NCBI GenBank assembly: GCA_029880325.1
Contig: JAOUOP010000010.1
Coordinates: forward strand, 62,001 to 126,000
DNA length: 64,000 nucleotides
Direction: 5' to 3'
From: Myxococcales bacterium
GTDB lineage: Bacteria; Myxococcota_A; Polyangia; Polyangiales; JAFGIB01
Shown here piece after piece: positions 7,607-16,836 of this stretch. Below the pieces are notes generated by a model. That model worked only from the letters and a program-made list of their open reading frames with translations. It was not told where the DNA came from and searched no databases. Position numbers and translations under genes: made by a program. Each line of letters starts with the position of its first letter. The first letter of the stretch is position 1.

Positions 7607-7678
7607 TCAAGGGGACCGGACGCCGCAGCTGGCGCCGTAGCGGTCCCGAGAGCGGATCATGACTCCCGCCGAGCACAT

Positions 7679-8662
7679 CTAGGGCAGCAAAAGTTCGATG
7701 CGTGGACCCAGTGCGACCATTAGAGGACCGGTGGTGCGGTGCAACTCCCCGTCGAGCATATAGGTGAACTCGGCGCCCGCGGTGTCGATTTCGAGGCTGC
7801 GCGCGGCGGGCGCGAAGCCCAGGCCGTCGCCGATGGCGAGCCCCCGACGAATGCGCGGTAGCTGGCGGGCGAGCATGGCGGCCGAACCGTGAAAAGCCAG
7901 CAACTGGAAGTGTTGGGCGTCGGCGTTGGCTTGGGGTAGCGGTCGAAAACCCAGGCCCACCTGTTCGACGGTGCCGGCCAGAAGCGCGAGGTAGCGCCGG
8001 GTGGGATGGACCTCACCGTCGATGCTGAGGGTGGCCTCGAGGGGGCGCTGCAGCTGCTCGATGACGGCGCCGCCGGTGAATGCCTGGACCGAGCCGCGGG
8101 CCAGAAGCGACAGCGCCGCCAGGCGGCCGCGCTGCTCGCCGTCGCCGGAGTAGAGTGCTTCGAGGAAGCTCGCCAGCACGGCGCCGCCGAATAGGAAGCC
8201 AATCCGGTCGTGCACGCGCAGTGTGTTGCGCATGGCGGTGGGCAGCGTCGGCAGCTCGCTTAGCAGTCGCTGCAGCAGACGCTCGGGCGGTGCCCGGCGT
8301 ACGCCGACGGCATTGGCGATGGTGTTCATGGAACCGCCGCGCAAAAGCGCGATGCGCGGCAGCGGACGCTCGCCGTAGACGCGCGCAAGCTCGCTGAGGA
8401 TGATCGAGAGTGTGCCGTCACCGCCGATGATGGCCAGGGTGCCGATGCCGCGGTCGCGCAGCCCCTCGCAGATGGCGGTGACCAGTTCGCGCCGCTCCAG
8501 GGGGAAGAGCACGCCGCGGCTGCCGAGCATCCGGCGCAGGCGGTCGGCGCGGCCCGAATCGGAGCGGCCGCCGCCAGCGCGCGGGTTGAACATCACCGCC
8601 AGGCCCGGCTGGGCCGGGGCCTTTTGTTCGTTTGCAGCTGTAGTTTCGGAGGACGGAGTCAC
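7679..8662 (-). CDS. diacylglycerol/lipid kinase family protein
   Basis: This 327-residue protein belongs to the DagK/YegS/LCB5 lipid kinase family. It shows NPRAGGG (26-32) and the diagnostic GGDGT nucleotide-binding loop (80-84) in the N-terminal domain, followed by a beta-rich C-terminal domain with a late ELHRTTGP segment. Family members phosphorylate diacylglycerol or related lipids with ATP at the inner membrane. The substrate here cannot be fixed from sequence. The ATG lies nine bases after the stop of the acyl-CoA dehydrogenase gene, so the three leftward genes 11016-7679 probably form an operon. Confidence 0.85.
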   Translation of the reverse strand: MTPSSETTAANEQKAPAQPGLAVMFNPRAGGGRSDSGRADRLRRMLGSRGVLFPLERRELVTAICEGLRDRGIGTLAIIGGDGTLSIILSELARVYGERPLPRIALLRGGSMNTIANAVGVRRAPPERLLQRLLSELPTLPTAMRNTLRVHDRIGFLFGGAVLASFLEALYSGDGEQRGRLAALSLLARGSVQAFTGGAVIEQLQRPLEATLSIDGEVHPTRRYLALLAGTVEQVGLGFRPLPQANADAQHFQLLAFHGSAAMLARQLPRIRRGLAIGDGLGFAPAARSLEIDTAGAEFTYMLDGELHRTTGPLMVALGPRIELLLP

Positions 8663-8671
8663 GGCGGGGCT

Positions 8672-9823
8672 TCAGAGGCCAGCCGGGGCGAAGCCCTCCG
8701 AGTTGGCGAAGCGCTGCAGATGGTATTGCTCGTCGCCGAAGAGCACGTTGAGTACGTGCTGGCGCTTGAAGTAGAGGCCCACGTCATGTTCGTCGGTGAC
8801 GCCGATGCCGCCGTGCAGCTGCACCGCCTGCCGTACGATGAAATGTCCGCTTTCGGAGAGCTGGGCCTTGGCGATGGAAATCGCGCGCTTGCGCTCCTCG
8901 GTCGGGGCGTCGGCCTTGAGCGCGGCCAGCAGCATCGTCGCCTTGGCCAGCTCGAGCTCGATGAACATGTCCACCGCCCGGTGCTGCAGCGCTTGGAAGC
9001 TGCCGATTTTGACGCCGAACTGCTCGCGCTCACAGAGGTAGTCCCGCGTCATCTGGAAGGCCGCGTCGAGTAGGCCAGCGCCTTCGGCACAGGCCGACGC
9101 GGCGGCCCGGTCCACGGCCTCGTCGAGCACCTCGGCCGCGGCGCCCTCGGCGCCCAGCAGTGCTTCAGCTGGGAGTTTGACGCCGTCGAGCTTGATGTGG
9201 GCGGCGCGGTGGCCGTCCATGGTCTTGAGCGCGCTCTTGTCGAGGCCCGCTGCGGCCGGGTCAACCAGAAAGAGCGAGACGCCTTCGCGGTCGCCGGGTT
9301 CGCCCGCGGTACGGGCCGAGACGATCAGGGTGTCGGCGGCGTCGCCGGCCAGCACCCAGACCTTCTCTCCATTGAGGACATAGCCGCCGCCCTGCTTTCG
9401 CGCGCGCGTCGCCACGCAGGCCACGTTGTCGCGTGAGTCGCGCTCGGCGTAGGCCAGGGCCAGGCAGCTCTCGCCCTGCATCATCGGCTGCAGGTAGCGC
9501 GCCTTTTGGGCGGCACTGCCGGCGCGGGCCAGGGCGCTGCCGGCGAGCACGACCGAGGGGATCAGCGGCTCGGGTACCAACGTCGTGCCCAGGCGCTCGA
9601 GCACCAGCGAAACTTCGAGTTGACCCATGCCCATGCCGCCGTCTTCTTCGGAAAAGGGCAGGGCGAGCCAGCCGAGTTCCCCCATCTGGGCCCAAACCTC
9701 CCTGGACCAGCCGGGATCCTCGTCGCGCTGTTTGCGCGCGCGCGACAGGGGGGAGTCTTTCTTGACGAAGTTGTTGACCGTGTCGACCAGCAGCTTCTGA
9801 TCACTGTTGAGTTCGAAGTCCAT
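8672..9823 (-). CDS. acyl-CoA dehydrogenase (second of a pair)
   Basis: This 383-residue flavoprotein has the standard layout: an N-terminal helical domain, a central beta domain with NGEKVWVLAGD, and a C-terminal helical domain with REQFGVKIGSFQALQH. The C-terminal signature LHGGIGVTDEHD is typical of the small or beta-like subunits related to pimeloyl-CoA dehydrogenase. It would oxidise acyl-CoA to enoyl-CoA with FAD. It starts eight bases after the stop of a second, divergent acyl-CoA dehydrogenase gene. Such adjacent pairs in actinobacteria are known to form alpha2-beta2 enzymes, so a heteromer is likely. The acyl substrate is unknown. Confidence 0.88.
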   Translation of the reverse strand: MDFELNSDQKLLVDTVNNFVKKDSPLSRARKQRDEDPGWSREVWAQMGELGWLALPFSEEDGGMGMGQLEVSLVLERLGTTLVPEPLIPSVVLAGSALARAGSAAQKARYLQPMMQGESCLALAYAERDSRDNVACVATRARKQGGGYVLNGEKVWVLAGDAADTLIVSARTAGEPGDREGVSLFLVDPAAAGLDKSALKTMDGHRAAHIKLDGVKLPAEALLGAEGAAAEVLDEAVDRAAASACAEGAGLLDAAFQMTRDYLCEREQFGVKIGSFQALQHRAVDMFIELELAKATMLLAALKADAPTEERKRAISIAKAQLSESGHFIVRQAVQLHGGIGVTDEHDVGLYFKRQHVLNVLFGDEQYHLQRFANSEGFAPAGL

Positions 9824-9831
9824 GGGATTCC

Positions 9832-11016
9832 TCAGGTGCCGGGAAGTTGCAGAAGGCCCTTGGCGATCACGTTGCGCTGGATCTCATTGCTACCGCCGTA
9901 GATCGTGGTCGCGCGCTGGTAGTTGAAGTTGCTGGGGACCCAGTACTGATTGCCCGGTACCGCGCCCTCGTTGAACCAGTTGAGCGAATTGAGGCCCATG
10001 ACTTCCATTGTCAGCTCGCCGACCTGCTGCTGCAGCTCCGAGCCGCGGATCTTCAGGATCGACGATTCGGGCCCGGGGGCCTTGCCGAGCTCGGCGCCGG
10101 CCAGCGTCTTGTAGATCACCATGCGCAGGCTTTCGATGCGGATCTCCAGGCGGGCGATCCTGGCGCGGAAGGCCGGGTCCTCGATGAGCGGGTGGCCGTC
10201 CTTGACGGTTTCGGCCGCGATGGCCTTGAGGTTGTGCAGGGCGCGGGTGGAGCTGCCCACGTCGCCGATGCCGACGCGCTCGTGGCCGAGCAGGGCCTTG
10301 GCGATCCCCCAGCCGCCGTCCAGCGGCCCCACCAGGTTTTCCTTGGGCACCTTCACGTCATCGAAGTAGGTGTCGCAGAAGGCCGGCGTGCCGCCCAGGG
10401 TCAGGAAGGGCTCGACGCGGATGCCGGGCGTCTTCATGTCGCACAGGAGGAAGCTGATGCCCTGCTGGCGCTTGGGCGTGTCGCCGTTGGTGCGCGCCAG
10501 CACGAAGATCCAGTCGGCGCGGTCGGCGTAGGTGGTCCAGGTCTTCTGGCCGTTGAGGATGAAGTTGCCCTGACCGTCGTCTTCGGCCTTGAGCTGAAGT
10601 GAGGCCAGGTCGCTGCCGGCGCCGGGCTCGGAGTAGCCCTGGCACCAGAACTCCTCGCCGCTGAGGATCTTGGGCAGAAAGCGCGCGCGCTGGGCGTCGT
10701 TGCCGAATTGGATGATCAGCGGGCCGACCATGCGCAGCCCGAAGGGGCTGAGCTCGGGTGCGCCCGCCATCACCAGCTCCTCGCCCAGGATGAAGCGGCG
10801 GGTTGGGTCGAGACCGGCGCCGCCGTACTGCTCGGGCCAGTTGGGGGCTGCCCAGCCGCGCTCGGCCAGGATGCCGTGCCAGCGGCGGATTTCCTCGGGC
10901 TCGAAGTGGGCGTGGCGCTTGGCTTTCTCGGCGATGTCCGGGGGCATGGCCTCGCGGATGAAGCTGCGGACTTCCTGGCGGAAGGCCTCCTGTTCTGCGC
11001 TAAATGACAGATCCAT
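9832..11016 (-). CDS. acyl-CoA dehydrogenase (first of a pair)
   Basis: This 394-residue protein starts at the ATG giving MDLSFSAEQEAF, preceded by GAGAGGAG; the upstream in-frame extension is low complexity and was rejected. It has the flavin-contact segment GYSEPGAGSDLASL and NGQKTWTTYADRADW. The C-terminal IYGGSNEIQRN stands where classical enzymes carry YEGT. The glutamate base of medium-chain enzymes is thus replaced by glycine, as in large-subunit PimC-like dehydrogenases that position the base elsewhere or act in heteromers. It is cotranscribed with the next dehydrogenase. It probably serves degradation of an unusual acyl-CoA, but no hydratase or thiolase is nearby to define the pathway. 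Confidence 0.88.
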   Translation of the reverse strand: MDLSFSAEQEAFRQEVRSFIREAMPPDIAEKAKRHAHFEPEEIRRWHGILAERGWAAPNWPEQYGGAGLDPTRRFILGEELVMAGAPELSPFGLRMVGPLIIQFGNDAQRARFLPKILSGEEFWCQGYSEPGAGSDLASLQLKAEDDGQGNFILNGQKTWTTYADRADWIFVLARTNGDTPKRQQGISFLLCDMKTPGIRVEPFLTLGGTPAFCDTYFDDVKVPKENLVGPLDGGWGIAKALLGHERVGIGDVGSSTRALHNLKAIAAETVKDGHPLIEDPAFRARIARLEIRIESLRMVIYKTLAGAELGKAPGPESSILKIRGSELQQQVGELTMEVMGLNSLNWFNEGAVPGNQYWVPSNFNYQRATTIYGGSNEIQRNVIAKGLLQLPGT

Positions 11017-11253
11017 CTCCACTCCTCTCGATCGGCCCGGAGATCGGGGGCCGCGGCGCGTGGGCCGCGCGTCTTTGGCGGTTGGCGACTTGGGGTTTCG
11101 GGCGCGGTCCTCGAAGGGTTCGAAGGTGCGTTCCGGATGTGGGGGATCTAGCAGAAAGCCGGCGTCGGCCAAAGTGGCGGGGGGCACCTGTGTGGGCGCG
11201 GGCTATCGCCCGGGCGCACTGGGTTTGGCGGCGCAGGCGGCCATGTTCCGTCG

Positions 11254-11549
11254 GTGAGCGCGGCTCGGAGATGGAAAAGGGGGGGAGCGCTCGGCCTGGC
11301 GGGCGCCGCGCTTGTGTCGGCGGGCTGCGATGACGGTCCTGCGCCCGCGGCCGGGCCGGATGAGGACGCTGGGGGCCGATGGCGGTGGCTGTTGGTGGGA
11401 GTGACGATGCGGCTGTCATCGAGGATACCGCCGCCGGTCCGAGCTGCGGCATCGACAGCCCCACCGACCAGCCACCAACCGGGACCTGCGCGAGCACTTT
11501 GCGCAACTGCTGGGACTGTCGCCCGGCCATCCCACCCAGGGCAAGATGA
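11254..11549 (+). pseudogene. frameshifted lipoprotein gene remnant
   Basis: The frame at 11254 begins with a good signal peptide, MSAARRWKRGGALGLAGAAL, and lipobox VSAGC, then an acidic stretch. Within about 40 codons the acidic, Gly-rich composition of a lipoprotein linker switches to another frame. That frame runs AVGGSDDAAVIEDTAAG and then PSCGIDSPTDQPPTGTC to a stop at 11547-11549. A frameshift or small deletion near 11380 explains this. The 3' part overlaps, in yet another frame, a fragment of an unrelated protein, so the gene appears broken and truncated. Function unknown. Confidence 0.4.
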
Positions 11550-11800
11550 GCTACGACCTACGCCGCCTTCGGCTCCATGACCTCAGCGAACGCATCCCGA
11601 AATTCCACCGCTACCGAACGACCCGCTTCGGTCCACGTGCCGCGCTGGCAGTTACCCGTGCCGGTAACCGAATGCTGCGGCCGGCTCTCGCCAGCGCCCA
11701 CGCACAGGCACCTCCGACGCCGATTCCCATCCGAGCCGCGCTCATCCGCGCAGAACGGGCGATCGCCCGCGCGTGGAGCATGCAAAACGTTGCCACCTGA
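11474..11800 (+). pseudogene. fragment of an uncharacterised winged-helix-like protein
   Basis: This frame reads TNRDLREHFAQLLGL, then KMSYDLRRLRLHDLSERIPK and a MLRPALA segment, before drifting into low-complexity sequence and a stop. The MSYDLRRLRLHDL...HRYR pattern is one I recall from the C-terminal part of widespread uncharacterised proteins, often near mobile genes; this is memory, not a search. There is no proper start or upstream domain, and the frame collides with the lipoprotein remnant, so it is best seen as a decayed fragment brought in by rearrangement. Confidence 0.4.
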
Positions 11801-11954
11801 CCCTGAGCGCCGAACGAAGCGACTAACAGGACGTTGCGCTTGACTCCCAGCGTCGTGCAGGAACTCGTTCCCATGCCGAAATGGCTGTTTCTCGAATTTG
11901 CACGTCAGCGACCGGAGCAGAGCGAAGCGGCGCGACCCGCGAAAGTGGAGGGGG

Positions 11955-11992
11955 CGCGGCTTTGCCGCGACGGCGGAAAGGGCGTGTGCCCT
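11955..11992 (-). terminator. tandem hairpins after the histidine kinase gene
   Basis: Two perfect small hairpins lie 15-52 bases downstream of the minus-strand kinase stop: AGGGC-4-GCCCT (11979-11992) and CGCGGC-3-GCCGCG (11955-11969). There is no U-run, so termination strength is uncertain. The rest of 11801-12006 holds nothing recognisable. Confidence 0.4.
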
Positions 11993-12006
11993 CTCCGAGA
12001 TGAGAA

Positions 12007-13653
12007 CTAGCTCGCAACACGAGCGGGCGAATTGATTGGTCTGCGAGGAAACGTAACCACGAACGAGGAACCCTCTCCTGGAGAGCTTTGGCAGTCCACG
12101 GTCCCAGCTAGGTTTTGTGTGACCAGATTGTGCACAATGTGGAGTCCCAGGCCCGTTCCTCCACTGCTTCGCTTGGTCGTAAAAAACGGTTCGAACACGC
12201 GCTTGCGCATCGCCTCATCCATGCCACAGCCGTGGTCGCGAACCGTGAGTGTTGCAAATTCGTCGTCTCCATCCACGATGACGTCAACGGTGGAGTTTGT
12301 GCTGTTCGGCAACGCGTGGATGGCCGCATTCATGACGAGGTTGGACACCACCTGCGCAATGGTGCCGGCGTCGCAGTAGACATCGCCGCCTCGCTCGACG
12401 TGAAGTCGAGCCTCCACCTGGTGCTTCTGAAGTTCTGGAGCGAGGGCGCCGAGTACCGACTCTGTATATTCGGCGATGGCGAGGTCGCGCTCGTGTCCGC
12501 TGACCTGATCGGCTGCGACCTGCTTGAACTTTGTTACTAGAGATGCCGCGCGCTGGAGGTTCGCAAGGGTAATTTGCGAAGCGGAAAGCAGCGTGTCGAT
12601 GAATTTCGTCAGGGCCGATCTGGTGAGTGTCCCGCCCTCCACGGCCGTGCGAAGCGCGATGCAGGTGCCTTCCATGTTCGAGGCAGCGGTCACGCCGATG
12701 CCCAGAGGCGTGTTGATTTCATGGGCGACTCCGGCGACGAGCGATCCTAGCGCGGCAAGCTTCTCCGATTCTATCAAGGACTCCTGGGTTCGACCCAGCT
12801 CGTCGAGAGTCTCGCGTAACTGCTCGATGGTTTTCGCCAACTCGTCGGTACGCTCTCGCACCCGCTGCTCGAGTTCCTGATTTAGCTGTAGCACCTCTTC
12901 TTGCACGCGCTTGAAATCGGTGATGTCGTGGACGGCACCGATCATGCGGACCGGGGTCCCACTTGCGTCACGCACGACCGCTCCCTTTTCTCGAACCAGC
13001 CGGATCGTGCCATTCGGTTGAACCACGCGGTGTTCGATGTCGTACTCGGCTTTGGAAGATTCAAGAGCCGCATTCACCGCAGCGGTGACGGTGCCTCTGT
13101 CGTCGGGATGAATGCGGTCGACGAAAGCATCGTATGTGGCTGCGAACTGTCGTGGACGAAGTCCAAATATACGGTAAATTTCGTCGCTCCATGAGAGCGA
13201 CTGACCCGCGATGTCCCAGTCCCAGCTGCCCACGTGAGCCAGCGCTTGCGCACGGTTCATCGAGCTGACGAGCCGTCGCATGACTCCCTGGGTGTCGTCG
13301 GAACCGCTAGACTCCCTGAGACACACGGTGACGTTGCCCCGTTCGGTCGCAATTGCTGTGGCATGAAACGCACGTAGTCCGCTCGTTGTATTCACCAGGA
13401 GGTCACGATAGCAGGCAGTGTGCGAACGGGCGGCGACGAGAGCTTGTTCGATGCTCTCGGGCGGATCGACATATGCACTCAGCGGCCCGCCTAGCGGTAC
13501 TATGCCCCGTTCCCTAGCGAGCAGGGCTGTGAGGGCATCGTCGCATTCCACGATGGCGTCATCGGCGTCGAGCTTGACGACGTACAGTGGGGCCACAGTC
13601 GTGGTTCTTGCTTCGACGACCTGATTGGCGGGTTCTATATTGCTTTCAGCCAT
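12007..13653 (-). CDS. PAS-domain sensor histidine kinase
   Basis: This 548-residue cytoplasmic kinase has no membrane segment. A degenerate PAS-like region (about 20-115) is followed by a clear PAS/PAC pair (about 135-250, with WDWDIAG and IHPDDR). A coiled coil (250-295) leads to the histidine phosphotransfer helix with H311 in VAGVAHEINTPLG. The ATPase domain is complete, with the N box in NLVMNAAIHA, G1 DHGCGM, F box PFFTT and G2 GTGLGL. It would autophosphorylate in response to an intracellular or redox signal. The response-regulator phosphodiesterase gene about 490 bases upstream on the same strand is the likely partner. Codon use is less GC-rich than in neighbours. No strong ribosome site precedes the ATG. 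Confidence 0.9.
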   Translation of the reverse strand: MAESNIEPANQVVEARTTTVAPLYVVKLDADDAIVECDDALTALLARERGIVPLGGPLSAYVDPPESIEQALVAARSHTACYRDLLVNTTSGLRAFHATAIATERGNVTVCLRESSGSDDTQGVMRRLVSSMNRAQALAHVGSWDWDIAGQSLSWSDEIYRIFGLRPRQFAATYDAFVDRIHPDDRGTVTAAVNAALESSKAEYDIEHRVVQPNGTIRLVREKGAVVRDASGTPVRMIGAVHDITDFKRVQEEVLQLNQELEQRVRERTDELAKTIEQLRETLDELGRTQESLIESEKLAALGSLVAGVAHEINTPLGIGVTAASNMEGTCIALRTAVEGGTLTRSALTKFIDTLLSASQITLANLQRAASLVTKFKQVAADQVSGHERDLAIAEYTESVLGALAPELQKHQVEARLHVERGGDVYCDAGTIAQVVSNLVMNAAIHALPNSTNSTVDVIVDGDDEFATLTVRDHGCGMDEAMRKRVFEPFFTTKRSSGGTGLGLHIVHNLVTQNLAGTVDCQSSPGEGSSFVVTFPRRPINSPARVAS

Positions 13654-14140
13654 TTTTCTATTCCGTATGGTTTATTGACCATGAGTGATGGCGGAAAATG
13701 GAAGGGGTGGGCGCATTCTTCGCGAGCCGTGATGCGGTGCTTTCGCGCCACGAAAGACCGGCGAGCCATCGGAGGCGGTGGCTAAGTCGCGGTTCAAGAA
13801 CAAAGGTGCGCGGCCTGTGGGGGCTGCCCTCCGCTCGTCTGGACTGATTTCGGGCAGCTCAGTGCGAAGTCGCATCGCGCTGCCCCCGCGTGGCCGAAAA
13901 GTGCCTGGAAGAGTCACCGTCTGCGCCGTGCCGCACGGGCGTAGCCTTTGTGAATCATCGGGGGTTCGAAACAATGACGCCCTGGGGATCATGCGGTCCT
14001 CAGGTGATCAATTCCGCTTTGAGGTCTCCGGCCAGCAAGGCGCGTCGCCGCACGCACACTCCCCGTTTCTGAAAATATTCCGGCGAGGTTGAACGGGGCG
14101 AATCGGAGGCGGGTTGGCAACTTCAGTCCCACGAGGAGCT
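13654..14140. other. intergenic region between kinase and HD-GYP genes
   Basis: This 487-base gap should carry the kinase promoter. Just upstream of the kinase start lies the small dyad ATGGT-6-ACCAT (13667-13682), AT-rich and possibly regulatory. Several open frames cross the region on both strands but have no ribosome sites, no family resemblance and frame-random composition, so I do not call them. Confidence 0.4.
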
Positions 14141-15721
14141 CTAGGCCGCCTTCGCGTCGGAGAACTGATCGCAAATTTGCAGAATGCCTCCGAGATTTTC
14201 GAAAAACAGGTCAACCAGGTTGGGGTCGAAATGTTTGCCGCGCTCTTCCCGAAGCAGCTCGAGAACCTTCTCCATCGGCCACGCTTTCTTGTAGCAGCGC
14301 TCGCTTCCCAAGGCGTCAAAGACGTCGGCAAGCGCGGTGATTCGACCGAAAACGTGGATTTCTTCGCCGTGCAGACCGTTCGGATACCCACTTCCATCCC
14401 ACTTTTCGTGGTGCTGGTTGGCGATTACGGCGCCTGCTTGCAGCACAGGACGCTTGGAGTGTTTCAGCATTTCGTAGCCGATGCCCGCGTGAGTCTTCAT
14501 CACCTCTCGCTCGGCGTCGGTGTGTCGGCCGGGTTTGTTCAGAATCGCATCCGGGATTCCGATTTTGCCCAAGTCGTGCAATGGCGAAGCCATGCGAATG
14601 CAGTCGGCTTGATCACTTCCGAGGCCATAGCCGGCGGCGAGAAGGGCGGAAATTTCGGCGACGCGCTTGACATGGTTACCGGTCTCCCGCGAACGGGTTT
14701 CGACCGCCTCTCCAAGAAAGTAGAGGATTTCTCGCTGGTTTTCCTCGAGTTCACTTCGAAGCTTCAGGTTTTCGAAGGTCACCGATGCGTTGCGCGCAAA
14801 AAGGTGAATCAGGCGCCGGTCCGAGTGGTTGATGTCCTCCACGTCGCTCACATGGACCGCTGCATGAACCCCTTGGGGAGTCGAAAGTGCGGCGGTATAG
14901 CGGTTGGCATCGAAGAGTTCCGTTCCGTTCTGAAGAACGTGGGTCAGGCGGCCGATGATTTCGCTTTCGAGACCGCCATTCTGAGGGTTGGATGCGAGCC
15001 TCGCGTAGCGTCCGGTGCCGCCCAGCACCTCGAGTCCGCCATTGCCGTCGACGACTGTCACCCCTGAAGCGTGACCGCGAGCCTCGTCGTGCTCGGCGGC
15101 GAGGAGGGTGGCGAGGTTGCGGGCGATTTCAGTTGAGAGGTGCTGCAGGTCCGTGGGCTGAACCAGGTTGAAGGAAGCATCGACAATACGTTCGAGTCCC
15201 CGATTGCCGGACTCGAGAGCACGAATGTCGCGGAACGCGCGCAGAGCGGAGTAGATTGCGGTGAAGAGCTTGGATGACGTGAGTTCGGTCTTCTCCCGGT
15301 AGTCGTTGATGTCGTAGGTCGCAACGACGCCGCGCTCGGGAGCGCAGCCGGGTTGACCGGTACGCAGAATGACGCGAACGGCGTCGTTTTCGAGTTTTTC
15401 GCGAATGAAGCGCACGAGCCGAAGGCCGCTGTCATCGGATTCCATCACCACGTCCAGCAGAACCACCGCGATGTCGCGTTCGCGCTGCAGCATCGCGATC
15501 GCCTCTTCTTCAGAGTAGGCGCCGAGCAGTAACAGGGGGCGGTTTTCAAAAGTGACGTCCTGAAGTGCCAGGCGGGTGACCGCGTGGACCTCGCGATCGT
15601 CGTCGACGATGAGCACCTTCCACGGCGTTTTCTTGCTCACCGCCGACGGTTCGTTGGGGTCCTCTTCCGCGAAAGCGAACAGATCATCTCGGTCTTCAAG
15701 AGCCAGTGTGGGCATGGACAT
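14141..15721 (-). CDS. REC-DUF3369-HD-GYP cyclic-di-GMP phosphodiesterase
   Basis: This 526-residue response regulator has a receiver domain at about 35-165, with the acidic pair D40-D41 and phosphoacceptor D90 in VVLLDVVM. A DUF3369 sensory domain of GAF type spans about 170-325, and an HD-GYP domain about 335-520. The catalytic signature is intact: H350 in GNHVKR, HD at 382-383 in LHDLGKIGIP, and HHEKWDGSGYP with GYP at 445-447. The family hydrolyses cyclic di-GMP, so phosphorylation should control the second-messenger level. The start at 15721 follows a GGGAGAG by five bases; the reading frame extends upstream without signs of coding. The PAS histidine kinase downstream is the likely phosphodonor, and the PilZ protein at 48 kb is one possible receiver. 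Confidence 0.92.
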   Translation of the reverse strand: MSMPTLALEDRDDLFAFAEEDPNEPSAVSKKTPWKVLIVDDDREVHAVTRLALQDVTFENRPLLLLGAYSEEEAIAMLQRERDIAVVLLDVVMESDDSGLRLVRFIREKLENDAVRVILRTGQPGCAPERGVVATYDINDYREKTELTSSKLFTAIYSALRAFRDIRALESGNRGLERIVDASFNLVQPTDLQHLSTEIARNLATLLAAEHDEARGHASGVTVVDGNGGLEVLGGTGRYARLASNPQNGGLESEIIGRLTHVLQNGTELFDANRYTAALSTPQGVHAAVHVSDVEDINHSDRRLIHLFARNASVTFENLKLRSELEENQREILYFLGEAVETRSRETGNHVKRVAEISALLAAGYGLGSDQADCIRMASPLHDLGKIGIPDAILNKPGRHTDAEREVMKTHAGIGYEMLKHSKRPVLQAGAVIANQHHEKWDGSGYPNGLHGEEIHVFGRITALADVFDALGSERCYKKAWPMEKVLELLREERGKHFDPNLVDLFFENLGGILQICDQFSDAKAA

Positions 15722-15915
15722 TACATCTCTCCCGGTGGCCACGGTTGAGCTTCGGCTTGAGCAATAACGAACGGTGGCGGCGGAGCTTGAGGCTCCGGTG
15801 CAAAAAAATGCGCGGCCCGGGTCAGTTCGCAGAAAACGTGCTTCTCGCGATCGCGGTGGCTGACAAAGGTCGGCACCGGTGATGGCCTTCCTTCTTTTCT
15901 TCCATCGTCGCCGCT

Positions 15916-16689
15916 TTAGCTCGCGCCCGTGATATCGATTTCGGGAAAGCTTTGTATCTGGGGCGCGTGGTTGGGCACGCACACAAGGGCCTGTCCCGTC
16001 GCGCCCGAGGAGATGGCCTGCACGACGGCTTCCGCGATTTGGGAAGGGTCCATCACGCCCACGCCCAACTCCTTCAGGGTATCAAAGGAAGCCGTTTCGG
16101 CGATGGCGGTTCGAACGATGGCGGGGCAAATCGCGTTGATGGTGATGCGCTGGGGCTCGAGGGCAGGGCCCAGCGAACGCACCAGCCCGAGCACCGCATG
16201 TTTGGTCATGGCGTAGATGGGGTCGTTGGCGAAGGGCAGGAGGGCTGCGACGGAGGCGGTGGCCACGATGGCGCCGCCGCGGCCGGCCATGGCCCGCACC
16301 GCCGCTCGCGCCCCGAAGACGACGCCGTCGATGTTGACCGAGGTGACGGCTCGGTAGTCGTCGTCGCCCATGGTGCCGAGGTCGAAGCCGCCGAGAATCG
16401 CCCCCTTTTGACCGCTTCGGGGCGTGAGCAGGCCGGCGTTGAGGTGCACGATGTCGAGCCCGCCGTGGGCGTCGCAGATCGCCCGTGTCAGCGCGTCCCA
16501 GGCGCTCGCGTCGCTCACGTCCAGTGGCTCGAAATGTACGCCCAGCTGCGCGGCGCAGGCGGCGCCGAGTGCCCGGTCGATGTCCGCGATGATGACGCGC
16601 GCGCCCTCGGCCCGCAGCCGCGCGGCACTGGCGCGGCCGATACCCGAAGCGCCACCCGTCACAAGCGCCACCTTGTCCGAAATCTCCAT
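15916..16689 (-). CDS. SDR-family oxidoreductase
   Basis: This 257-residue short-chain dehydrogenase starts at an ATG behind GGAGG. Motifs are TGGASGIG for the dinucleotide, DID in the second strand (suggesting NAD preference), HLNAG in place of NNAG, a serine in VATASVAAL, and the catalytic YAMTK. The enzyme should interconvert a hydroxyl and a keto group. The C-terminus, with a LGVGVMDPSQIAEAV segment, is typical of broad-substrate members. Nothing nearby identifies a pathway. The relation to the 1313-2083 SDR is only at family level. Confidence 0.85.
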   Translation of the reverse strand: MEISDKVALVTGGASGIGRASAARLRAEGARVIIADIDRALGAACAAQLGVHFEPLDVSDASAWDALTRAICDAHGGLDIVHLNAGLLTPRSGQKGAILGGFDLGTMGDDDYRAVTSVNIDGVVFGARAAVRAMAGRGGAIVATASVAALLPFANDPIYAMTKHAVLGLVRSLGPALEPQRITINAICPAIVRTAIAETASFDTLKELGVGVMDPSQIAEAVVQAISSGATGQALVCVPNHAPQIQSFPEIDITGAS

Positions 16690-16836
16690 TCTTGCCTCCG
16701 TCAGTGACCCACCTGCCTTGGGCGATGGGGGCCGTGCCCAAGTAGAGCATTTTCCGGTGACAACCGCGCCCCACCGCGGTTCGGGCTGTGCGCGCGGCAG
16801 TGGTGAACGGCGCCCCAGGCCGGCTACACTGGGCAG

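Noticed and set aside
13950..13990. tRNA T-loop-like GGTTCGAA
   Set aside because: The surrounding bases cannot form acceptor and anticodon stems; similar GTTCGAA strings near 11110 and 12190 also fail.
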